Source: an uncultured bacterium (lineage in GTDB: Bacteria > Cyanobacteriota > Vampirovibrionia > Gastranaerophilales > Gastranaerophilaceae). Taken from it: a stretch of DNA of 64,000 nt. The stretch is taken from positions 26,935 through 90,934 of the forward strand of contig CATXCB010000010.1 in the NCBI GenBank assembly GCA_958366705.1, given 5' to 3'. Both the position numbers and the translations under genes were made by a program. This document shows positions 43,163 to 50,439 of this stretch, one piece after another; within the stretch, counting starts at the first letter, position 1, and each line of letters begins with the position of its first letter. The notes under the pieces are model-generated. The model was given only the letters and a program-made list of their open reading frames with translations. It was not told where the DNA came from and did not search any database.

Positions 43163-43696
43163 GTGTTAGAACATGGATATATTCAAATTTATACAGGAGA
43201 CGGCAAAGGAAAGACAACAGCGTCTTTAGGTCTGGCACTTAGAGCACTTGGACATGGGTGGAAAGTTCTTGTTATTCAGTTTACAAAAGGTGACGGCGCT
43301 ACTACTTATGGTGAAATTACTTCATCTTCAAAATTTTTACCAAATTTAGATGTTGTTCAATTTGGTATGGATAGGGTTTGTTATTCGCATAATGTTTGCC
43401 TGGATGATTATAAAGAAGCAAAAAAAGGTTGGGAATTTGCTAAAAAAGCCATAAATTCTGGCGAATATCAGTTGATTATTCTTGATGAAATTAATATTTG
43501 TACATCAATGAATATGATAAAGGTTAGTGATATAAAAGATACATTACTTCATAAGCCTGAGAATCTGGAGATTGTATTAACAGGACGTTATGCACATCCG
43601 GAGTTGGTTGCACTGGCTCATCTTGTAACAGAAATGAAGCCTATTAAGCATTATTTTGACACTGGAGTAATGGCAAGACAGGGTATAGAATACTAA
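43163..43696 (+). CDS. cobO: Corrinoid adenosyltransferase CobO/BtuR
   Basis: A 177-residue cytosolic enzyme that transfers the adenosyl group of ATP to Co(I) corrinoids, making adenosylcobalamin. P-loop GDGKGKTTASLGLALRALGHG lies at 12-32, with ALRA(x)G typical of the family. VIQFTKG lies near 39, Walker B LIILDEINI near 109, and TGRYAHPEL near 140. The length is normal. The start is GTG 43163 with GGAGGT six bases upstream. No cobalamin synthesis gene is adjacent, so it may serve corrinoid salvage. Confidence 0.92.
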   Translation: MLEHGYIQIYTGDGKGKTTASLGLALRALGHGWKVLVIQFTKGDGATTYGEITSSSKFLPNLDVVQFGMDRVCYSHNVCLDDYKEAKKGWEFAKKAINSGEYQLIILDEINICTSMNMIKVSDIKDTLLHKPENLEIVLTGRYAHPELVALAHLVTEMKPIKHYFDTGVMARQGIEY

Positions 43697-43752
43697 TTAA
43701 ATTATACATTTTAGGTTAATGTGAATCCTTTTTTGTTTCAGAAATGAAATAA

Positions 43753-43783
43753 GCGGGCATGTTTTTGCATGCTCGTTTTTTTT
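43753..43783 (+). terminator. Terminator after cobO
   Basis: GCGGGCATG (43753-43761) pairs with CATGCTCGT (43768-43776) with wobbles, followed by T7. Confidence 0.85.
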
Positions 43784-43785
43784 AC

Positions 43786-44005
43786 GAGCCGAGCAGAGGC
43801 TGGATGTCAGGACGATGAAGTCCGGACAGGAATGCCGTTTAAAGCGAGGTGAGTAAAGAGCCGAGCAGAGGCTGGATGTCAGGACGATGAAGTCCGGACA
43901 GAAATGCCGTTTAACGCGAGGCGAATAAAGAGCCGTAGCAGAGCCGATGAGCGGGCGTTGAGCCCGATCAGAAATGCTGTTTAAAGCGAGGTGCTACGCA
44001 CATAA
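43786..44005. repeat. 72-bp tandem repeat, about three units
   Basis: Units start at 43786, 43858 and 43930 (period 72). The first two differ at only a few positions and share GAGCCGAGCAGAGGC and GATGAAGTCCGGACAG; the third is more diverged. It sits directly behind the cobO terminator and is locally G+C rich compared with its surroundings. Related sequence appears at 15126-15180 and 52901-52990. Confidence 0.85.
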
Positions 44006-44215
44006 ATATGCTACCAGCTGTAACCTAAAGAAAGCGATATTGTCATTCTGAGGAAGCGTTCTACAGAAGAATCTCTGTTGCTACGTACTTGTCATTCCGA
44101 ACTCGTTTCGGAATCTATTATCCTGAGATGCTGAAACAAGTTCAGCATGACATGTCAGTTTCGTTTGACATGTCGGTTCAGGGTGACCTTCCGTCAGTTC
44201 ATGGTGATAGTGTTA
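44005..44215. repeat. Long repeat element plus 25-bp palindromic units
   Basis: The stretch from about 43975 to 44060 (GAGGTGCTACGCACATAAAT.. to GTCATTCTGAGG) is nearly identical, inverted, to about 52845-52930. Then follow a unit at 44091-44116 and its facing partner at 44127-44151, and degenerate fragments to 44215. No gene was seen between 43697 and 44389. Confidence 0.85.
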
Positions 44216-44389
44216 GTTATTTGTGGATTGCAGCGTCGGCAGAAGCCTCCCCGCAAAGAAGAATATTTTGAAAGACTGTAAAGGATGAGCGGAATTATAT
44301 TCTGACGATATTGCATCAGGTGGAAATTTGTATATATGTCCCATAAATAATTTGTAGCGATTTATATAGAGTTATGCTATAATTCCGTT

Positions 44390-45199
44390 ATGGTTACTTT
44401 GAATAAATATTTGAGGCAGTCTGCCACTTATAAAGTTTTTTCACAATTGGGCGCTGTATTGGCGGACTTTTTGGATACATTGGGTAAGATTGCTCAAATA
44501 GGTTTTCACGTATTGAAATGTATTTTTCGTGGTGAAATTTCAAAAAAAGAATTACTAATGCAGTGTGATAGGTTTGGAGTAAGTTCATTACCAATAACAC
44601 TTTCAATTGTTGGTATGACATCAATAATTGTAGCCTCTCAAGTCGCGCATGAAATGGTAAAACAAGGTGGAGGCAATTTTGTCGGCTTATTGATGACTAT
44701 ATTAATTGTTCGTGAAGTAGGGGCAATAATGTCAGGGTTTGCGATAACATCAATGATAGGTTCATCTTTAGCTTCAGAACTGGCAACAATGAGAGTAACA
44801 GAACAGGTTGATGCAATAGATGTACTCGGAGTTGATTCTATAAGATATTTGTTTGTGCCAAGGGTTTTATCAGGAATTATAATGATGCCGCTGGTTGTAA
44901 TACTGGCTTCAGTTGTGGGTGTATTGCTCGGAGCTGTAACTTCTGATATGTTTGCCGGATTAACATATAGAGCATATTTTGATTCAGCATGGCTTGGCTT
45001 GTATATGAAAGATTTATGGGTAAGTTTGTTAAAATCGGCAGTATTTGGCGGTACTATTTCTCTTATCAGCTGTACTTGCGGATTTTTTGCCTCTGGAGGA
45101 GCAAAGGGGGTTGGACTGGCTACAACAAAAGCTGTAGTATGGTCATTTATTGCAATTGTTGTTTGGGATATGATATTTGCAGTTTTATTTTTCTTTTAA
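44390..45199 (+). CDS. mlaE: MlaE-family ABC transporter permease
   Basis: A 269-residue inner-membrane permease of the Mla/MCE phospholipid transport type (also TGD1-like). It has about five helices. SLPITLSIVGMTSIIVASQVAHEMVKQGG near 68, FVGLLMTILIVREVGAIMSGFAITSMIGSSLASELATMRVTEQVDAIDVLG (about 100-152) and RVLSGIIMMPLVVI are MlaE hallmarks. It is followed 19 bases later by its ATPase. An MCE-domain (MlaD) partner is not in the window. Its role would be lipid movement between inner and outer membrane. Confidence 0.9.
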   Translation: MVTLNKYLRQSATYKVFSQLGAVLADFLDTLGKIAQIGFHVLKCIFRGEISKKELLMQCDRFGVSSLPITLSIVGMTSIIVASQVAHEMVKQGGGNFVGLLMTILIVREVGAIMSGFAITSMIGSSLASELATMRVTEQVDAIDVLGVDSIRYLFVPRVLSGIIMMPLVVILASVVGVLLGAVTSDMFAGLTYRAYFDSAWLGLYMKDLWVSLLKSAVFGGTISLISCTCGFFASGGAKGVGLATTKAVVWSFIAIVVWDMIFAVLFFF

Positions 45200-45218
45200 T
45201 TTGTGTAAGGATATTGTT

Positions 45219-45938
45219 ATGAGTATAGAAGTTCGTAATTTAGTAAAAAAGTTTGATGACAGAGTAGTAATTAATGATATATCTTTTAAGGTTGCAGATG
45301 GCGAAATCCTTGCAATTGTAGGTTTTTCCGGCTCAGGAAAGAGTACTGTTTTAAAATTAATATGCGGACTTATACCTTTTGACAGCGGTGAAGTTATAAC
45401 ATCAGAAGGGGATATTGCGATGGTTTTTCAGTATTCAGCGTTATTTGATTCGTTGAATGTGTTTGATAATATTTCTTTTGCGCTTAGAGAACGCAAAGAT
45501 TTGCGTAAAAAATATTCCGAAAAAGATTTAAAAGAAATTGTATCTCAAAAACTTGAACTTGTCGGGCTTCAAGGAATTGAGAACAAATTTCCGTCAGAAT
45601 TGTCTGGTGGTATGCAAAAACGTGTTAGCTTTGCAAGGGCTATAGTAACAAAACCAAATACGATTTTGTATGATGAGCCTACAGCAGGTTTGGATCCGAT
45701 GTCATCAACGTTGATTGAGGACTATATTGTGCGTTTAAAACATGAAATAAACGCAGCATCTATTGTTGTAACTCACCAGATGTCAACAATCACCAGAACT
45801 GCAGATAGGGTTATAATGTTGTACGATGGAAAAATTGTTTTTGAGGGAACCCCTACACAGCTTTTACAGCAGGATAATCCTTATACCAAACAGTTTGTTA
45901 CGGCCTCGTTGGAAGGTCCTATGAAAATGAAAGCATAA
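45219..45938 (+). CDS. mlaF: MlaF-like ABC transporter ATPase
   Basis: A 239-residue ATP-binding protein. Walker A GFSGSGKST lies near 36-44, Q-loop VFQYSALFDSLNVFDN near 80 (characteristic of the MlaF group), signature LSGGMQKRVSFARA near 130, Walker B TILYDEPTAGLDP near 153, and H-loop VVTHQ near 187. ATG 45219 (MSIEVRNL) is preceded by AAGG; a longer frame overlapping the permease is not needed. It works with the MlaE-type permease directly upstream. Confidence 0.9.
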   Translation: MSIEVRNLVKKFDDRVVINDISFKVADGEILAIVGFSGSGKSTVLKLICGLIPFDSGEVITSEGDIAMVFQYSALFDSLNVFDNISFALRERKDLRKKYSEKDLKEIVSQKLELVGLQGIENKFPSELSGGMQKRVSFARAIVTKPNTILYDEPTAGLDPMSSTLIEDYIVRLKHEINAASIVVTHQMSTITRTADRVIMLYDGKIVFEGTPTQLLQQDNPYTKQFVTASLEGPMKMKA

Positions 45939-45969
45939 ATATATAAATACATTAAATTGAGGAAAAGTT

Positions 45970-47217
45970 ATGAATATGAAAAATTTATTTAATGAAGATG
46001 TTATGTCTATAGATACTTATATAATGGTTAAATTGAAAGAAAAAACAGCTCAATTAAGTGATAAGCTCTGTCAAAAAAACAGATGTCCTATATCGTTATC
46101 TATGGGTGCTCCAACAGCTAATCCTCCTGAAGTGCTTATTGATAAATTAAAAGAATTTTTAACAGAAGCTAATATTCATACGTATTCAGTGACAAGAGGG
46201 GAACCGTATTTTAGACAGGCTGTTGTTGAGAGAATGCAAAATCGTTTTGGCGTGACTCTTGATGCGGATAGCGAAGTTTGTTCGTTGATGGGTTCAAAAG
46301 ACGGACTTGCTAATTTAATTCGATTTATTATAACTCCAAATCAGGTAGAGCAAGAAAAAGATATTATATTAATTCCGGATCCCGGTTATGCGTCTTATTC
46401 TCAAATGATTCAATGTGCAGGAGGAAAAGCTTATCCTATGCCGTTGACAGCTGAAAATAATTATGAACCTAAAATTGAAGATGTTTATGAAAGTTTGATA
46501 GAAGAGGGTTATAATCCTTGTAAAGTAAAAGCAATAATTCTGAATTATCCAAATAATCCTCTCGGTGTCTCTACAACAAAGGAATATGTTCAAACAGTTG
46601 TAGATTTTTGTAAAAGACAAAATATCCTTTTAATTTCTGATGCTGCATATTGTGATTTGTATTTTGATGAAAATGAAAAACCTTTTAGCGTTTTAGAATT
46701 GAAAGGCGCAAAAGATGTAGCAGTTGAATTTTTCAGTTTATCAAAACCTTATGCAATAACAGGCTGGCGTTTAGGCTGGCTGTGCGGTAACAGCGAAGTC
46801 GTTTCAAGATTTGCAAAAGGTAAATCGACTATAGATAACGGAATCTTTAAAGCGTTGCAAAAAGCTTGTGCTTATATAATGACCTCTCCTGAGGGAGATG
46901 AATATATTCGTCAGGGAAATATTGATTATAAAAGAAAACAGTCAATTCTGGTTAAAGGTTTGAAAGAACTGGGCTGGCCTATTGATGAATCAAATGTTCC
47001 GCATACAACATTTTATCTGTGGCTTCCTATTCCAAGAAAATATAAATCAGCATTTAAATTCTGTGAAGATATGCTGGAAAAATCCGGTATTGTGGTAGTC
47101 CCTGGGAATGCTTTCGGCGAATACGGGGAAGGATTTTTTAGAGTTTCGTATGTTTGCAGTGATGCTAAACTTCATGAAGTTATTGACAGAATGAAAGCCG
47201 ATGGATTTAAATATTAA
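45970..47217 (+). CDS. Class I/II PLP-dependent aminotransferase
   Basis: A 415-residue fold-type I enzyme. LSMGAPTANPPEVLIDKLKEFL gives the N-terminal arm, YSVTRGEPYFRQAV the substrate region, NYPNNPLGV near 197 the conserved Asn/Pro, SDAAYCDLYF near 222 the Asp/Tyr holding PLP, SLSKPYAITGWRLGW near 257 the Schiff-base Lys, and FRVSYVCSD near 395 the substrate-carboxylate Arg. It resembles LL-diaminopimelate or aspartate/alanine aminotransferases; specificity is open. AGGAAAAG precedes the ATG. It ends at a strong bidirectional terminator. Confidence 0.85.
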   Translation: MNMKNLFNEDVMSIDTYIMVKLKEKTAQLSDKLCQKNRCPISLSMGAPTANPPEVLIDKLKEFLTEANIHTYSVTRGEPYFRQAVVERMQNRFGVTLDADSEVCSLMGSKDGLANLIRFIITPNQVEQEKDIILIPDPGYASYSQMIQCAGGKAYPMPLTAENNYEPKIEDVYESLIEEGYNPCKVKAIILNYPNNPLGVSTTKEYVQTVVDFCKRQNILLISDAAYCDLYFDENEKPFSVLELKGAKDVAVEFFSLSKPYAITGWRLGWLCGNSEVVSRFAKGKSTIDNGIFKALQKACAYIMTSPEGDEYIRQGNIDYKRKQSILVKGLKELGWPIDESNVPHTTFYLWLPIPRKYKSAFKFCEDMLEKSGIVVVPGNAFGEYGEGFFRVSYVCSDAKLHEVIDRMKADGFKY

Positions 47218-47240
47218 TCTTATTTTATAAATAACAAATA

Positions 47241-47281
47241 CAAACAAAAAAAGACCTATCAAATAGGTCTTTTTTTGTTTG
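47241..47281. terminator. Bidirectional terminator, 19-bp perfect stem
   Basis: CAAACAAAAAAAGACCTAT (47241-47259) and ATAGGTCTTTTTTTGTTTG (47263-47281) are perfect complements around CAA. The A-tract and T-tract let it serve both convergent genes; it ends one base before the prepilin stop. Confidence 0.92.
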
Positions 47282-47902
47282 TTAAAATTTGAATGGATAA
47301 TCGTCTTTGAATTCCCATTGATCATTTTGTAATAATCTTGTACACCATGCGTATTCATTTTTGCATTTATTTATCATAGTATTTCTGGATAATCCCGCAG
47401 TACTTAGTCCGCTGCCATAAGTTCCCCAGAAAATATTAGCGTTTCCAAACCAGCTTTGCCTATTTGCATCTGTAAAGCAGAATAGAAATACAAATCGGTC
47501 GTACCCTGCTCTGTTTGGACCTTTAGTAGCATTAACATCATAATATACATCCAAACACCCTCCAGTAAAGAAAGTGTCTAAGCTGGAACCGTCTTTATAA
47601 TATACGGTATTACGATTTTTGTTAACATACTGATGTCCGATATATGGATCTAAATGTGTCATATACCAATCAAACCCCTGTCCTTTAGGTGGAAGTTTCA
47701 TATCTCTAAACGAGCCATGGTCAAGTTCCATGTCTAAAATTGCGTTATCAATTTTACTGTAAAAGTTTTTTAGTTTTGTAGTATATTCTTTTTTTACTCT
47801 CTGATAATGCAGTGTCGGGATTGTCATTGCTGCGACAACACCGATAATTGTCATTGTTAACAGCACTTCTGCCAACGTAAATGCTAAAGCTTTTTTTATC
47901 AT
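47282..47902 (-). CDS. Type IV prepilin-like protein
   Basis: A 206-residue precursor with leader MIKKALA and cleavage before FTLAEVLLTMTIIGVVAAMT; Glu5 is present and Ala is at -1. The mature part contains the shared motif VYYDVNATKGPNRAGYDRFVFLF near 112-134 and ends WEFKDDYPFKF, like the prepilin at 23590. Cysteines at several C-terminal positions may pair. It is a candidate pilus subunit or minor pilin for the PilB/PilC/PilQ machine, convergent with the aminotransferase gene. Confidence 0.87.
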   Translation of the reverse strand: MIKKALAFTLAEVLLTMTIIGVVAAMTIPTLHYQRVKKEYTTKLKNFYSKIDNAILDMELDHGSFRDMKLPPKGQGFDWYMTHLDPYIGHQYVNKNRNTVYYKDGSSLDTFFTGGCLDVYYDVNATKGPNRAGYDRFVFLFCFTDANRQSWFGNANIFWGTYGSGLSTAGLSRNTMINKCKNEYAWCTRLLQNDQWEFKDDYPFKF

Positions 47903-48010
47903 TTTTATCTTTCCAATTTATATCCACATGTATTATAACATATTTTCGCACGGCACTCAATACGGTTATTGCGGAATTTATATAGCAGTTTTTTGTTTTG
48001 TCCGGCGGGG

Positions 48011-48167
48011 GCGTCATTGCGAGGAGGTTTTTGCCGACGCGGCAATCCACAAATAACTAATCATGTCTCTTTGAACTGACGACGCGTCATCTTGAACAGG
48101 CAAATTGTCACCCTGAACTCGTTTCAGGGTCTCAGTATAATAGATTCCGAAAAAATTTCGGAATGAC
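48011..48167. repeat. Repeat cluster before cysK
   Basis: GTCATTGCGAGGAGG..GCGGCAATCC element near 48014-48048, 25-bp unit at 48107-48132 and facing unit at 48142-48167. These fill most of the 340-base gap between the divergent prepilin and cysK. Confidence 0.8.
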
Positions 48168-48241
48168 GAATGCGTCGCAATAGAGATTCTGCAAACGTAT
48201 GTTTTGTAGTATAATTGTGACCGAAGAAAGGATTTTTGTAT

Positions 48242-49162
48242 ATGAAAATTGCAGGTGATTTAACAGAACTTATTGGTAATACTCCGTTGGTGCGTTTAAA
48301 TAAGCTTAATGACGGGTATGCTGATGTCGTTGTAAAGTTGGAATATTTTAATCCGGCAAATTCGGTAAAAGACAGAGCTGCATATCAAATGATTCTGGAT
48401 GCTGAAAATTCCGGCATAATAAATAAGAATACTTTGATTATCGAACCGACAAGCGGAAATACAGGTATCGGGCTTGCTATGATTTGTGCAATAAGAGGAT
48501 ACAAAATAGTCTTAACTATGCCTGAAACAATGAGTTTAGAGCGCCGTCTGCTATTGAAATCATACGGAGCAGAACTTGTGTTGACGGATGGTAAACTTGG
48601 CATGCAGGGTGCTGTTGATAAGGCTGTTGAGTTGAGTAATGAATATCCAAACTCATTTATTCCGTCTCAATTTGATAATCCGTCAAATCCGAAATCTCAC
48701 TACCTGACAACTTCACAAGAAATTTGGAATGATACAGACGGCAAAGCGGATATTGTTGTTGCCGGTGTCGGTACCGGTGGTACAATATCTGGAATTGCAA
48801 AAGGTTTAAAAGAAAAAAATCCTAAAATAAAAGCTATTGCAGTTGAACCATTTTCTTCACAGGTACTTGCAGGCAATAATGCGGATGCTCATAAAATTCA
48901 AGGAATAGGAGCCAATTTTGTTCCTGAAAATTTTGACAGAAACTTGATAGATGAAATTATTCCTGTTACTAATGAAGATTCTATTAGTACTGCACGTAAT
49001 CTGTCTACAAAAGAAGGTATTTTAGCAGGCTTTTCAGGTGGTGCAAATGTTTGGGCTGCAATTGAGTTATCAAAACGCGAAGAAAATAAAGGGAAATTGA
49101 TTGTGGCTATTCTTCCTGATTGTGGAGAACGATATTTGAGCAGTGAGCTGTATTCTTGTTAG
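48242..49162 (+). CDS. cysK: Cysteine synthase A (O-acetylserine sulfhydrylase)
   Basis: A 306-residue PLP enzyme making cysteine from O-acetylserine and sulfide. PANSVKDRAAYQM near 36-48 holds the PLP lysine, TSGNTGIGLA near 68 binds substrate, GTGGTISGIAKGLKE near 175 binds the phosphate, and SGGANVWAA lies near 264. The length is standard. ATG 48242 is preceded by AAAGGA; a TTG two codons upstream was rejected. There is no adjacent cysE. Sulfide for it could come from the sulfur-transfer system at 4.6 kb; this is inference. Confidence 0.92.
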   Translation: MKIAGDLTELIGNTPLVRLNKLNDGYADVVVKLEYFNPANSVKDRAAYQMILDAENSGIINKNTLIIEPTSGNTGIGLAMICAIRGYKIVLTMPETMSLERRLLLKSYGAELVLTDGKLGMQGAVDKAVELSNEYPNSFIPSQFDNPSNPKSHYLTTSQEIWNDTDGKADIVVAGVGTGGTISGIAKGLKEKNPKIKAIAVEPFSSQVLAGNNADAHKIQGIGANFVPENFDRNLIDEIIPVTNEDSISTARNLSTKEGILAGFSGGANVWAAIELSKREENKGKLIVAILPDCGERYLSSELYSC

Positions 49163-49210
49163 TATAAATACATTATTTACCGTAAAAATCCGTTGTGGTA
49201 AAATTTTTTT

Positions 49211-49801
49211 ATGAAATTATGTGTCTTTCAAGGAACATTCAATCCTATTCATAATGCGCATTTGCGGGTTGCAGAATATGTTGTGGATAAGTATGATTTT
49301 GACCGATTTTTATTTATTCCTGCATATAAACCTCCGCACAAAAATTGTGATATCTCTATGGCTACTCACCGGTTGAATATGGTAAAACTTGCGGCTGCAT
49401 ATAATTCTAAATTTATGGTTTCTGATATAGAATTTAAAAGAGAGGGTAAGTCTTACACGTATTTAACTATCTGTGAGCTGTATAAGCAATATAACATTGA
49501 TGGTAAAATTCATTTTATTATAGGGACAGATGCATTTGATTTTATTGAATCGTGGTATGAGGCTGATAAATTAAAAGAGATTGTTAAATTTATCGTCTTT
49601 GTTAGGGAGGACAATTTTGAAATTTCAAAGTATGATTATTTGAGAGAAAAAGGTTATGATTTTGAATTTCAATCATTACCTTTTGAAAATGTTTCATCTA
49701 CGGAAATAAGAGATAAAATAAAAAATAATCAAAGTATAGATGATTATGTTAGTAAGGAAGTAAAGGATTATATACAAAAAAATGAGTTATACAAAGATTG
49801 A
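49211..49801 (+). CDS. nadD: Nicotinate-nucleotide adenylyltransferase
   Basis: A 196-residue nucleotidyltransferase that makes deamido-NAD from nicotinate mononucleotide and ATP. The signature GTFNPIHNAHLRVAEYV lies at 8-24, FIPAYKPPHK near 37-46, GTDAFDFIESWYEADKL near 101-117, and SSTEIRDKI near 173-181. It overlaps yqeK by 20 bases, a common nadD-yqeK arrangement. Confidence 0.93.
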   Translation: MKLCVFQGTFNPIHNAHLRVAEYVVDKYDFDRFLFIPAYKPPHKNCDISMATHRLNMVKLAAAYNSKFMVSDIEFKREGKSYTYLTICELYKQYNIDGKIHFIIGTDAFDFIESWYEADKLKEIVKFIVFVREDNFEISKYDYLREKGYDFEFQSLPFENVSSTEIRDKIKNNQSIDDYVSKEVKDYIQKNELYKD

Positions 49802-50375
49802 TATGGAAAGTTTGCTCGGCTGGTTAAGAGAAAATTTGAGTGAAAAGCGTTATGTTCATTCAATTGGCACTGCCGAATGTGCAAGAGATTTGGCTATAAA
49901 ATTTGGTTTGGATTCAGAAAAAGCATATATGGCAGGGCTTTTGCATGATTGTGCAAAATGTTTTTCAAATGAAAAATTAATGGAAATTATCAATAATAAC
50001 CTCAATGTTCAAAAAGTAGAATTGATGAATTATAAAACACTTCATGCGCCTGTGAGTGCATTTATTGCCAGAAATGATTTCGGGGTTGAAGATAATGAAA
50101 TCTTATCTGCTATAAGGTGGCATACTTTAGGTAAGATTGATATGACTGATTTTGAAAAAATAATTTTTTTAGCGGATAAAATAGAGCCAAAAACCCGTGA
50201 TAAAGATTATTTGGATGACGTAAGAGGTTATTTGGATGAAGAAAATGGATTAAACAAAGCTATGCTAAAATGCTATAAGGAAACTATTAAAAGTTTAGTC
50301 AAGCGAGATTTGAAAATTTGTCCTGTAACTATTGATATATATAATAATCTGGAAGATATTGTAAATGTTAAGTAA
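49782..50375 (+). CDS. yqeK: YqeK-type HD-domain hydrolase (symmetric Ap4A hydrolase)
   Basis: A 197-residue HD phosphohydrolase. RYVHSIGTAECARDLAIKFG near 23, LLHDCAKCF near 53 (HD pair), HAPVSAFIARNDFGV near 87 and IRWHTLGKIDMTDFEKIIFLADKIEP near 110-135 match YqeK, which cleaves diadenosine tetraphosphate into two ADP. It starts within the end of nadD, so the two are translationally coupled. Confidence 0.9.
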   Translation: MSYTKIDMESLLGWLRENLSEKRYVHSIGTAECARDLAIKFGLDSEKAYMAGLLHDCAKCFSNEKLMEIINNNLNVQKVELMNYKTLHAPVSAFIARNDFGVEDNEILSAIRWHTLGKIDMTDFEKIIFLADKIEPKTRDKDYLDDVRGYLDEENGLNKAMLKCYKETIKSLVKRDLKICPVTIDIYNNLEDIVNVK

Positions 50376-50439
50376 CTTAATATTTTAACATATTTCTTTA
50401 CTATTCATGGTACAATTTTTCTAAAGAGTGAGGGCATAG

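Noticed and set aside
43786..44005. Tandem repeats considered as a CRISPR array
   Set aside because: Units are contiguous with period 72 and no unique spacers, and no cas gene is present.
44089..44271. Open frame of 60 codons after the tandem array
   Set aside because: Starts inside a 25-bp repeat unit and encodes only repeat sequence.
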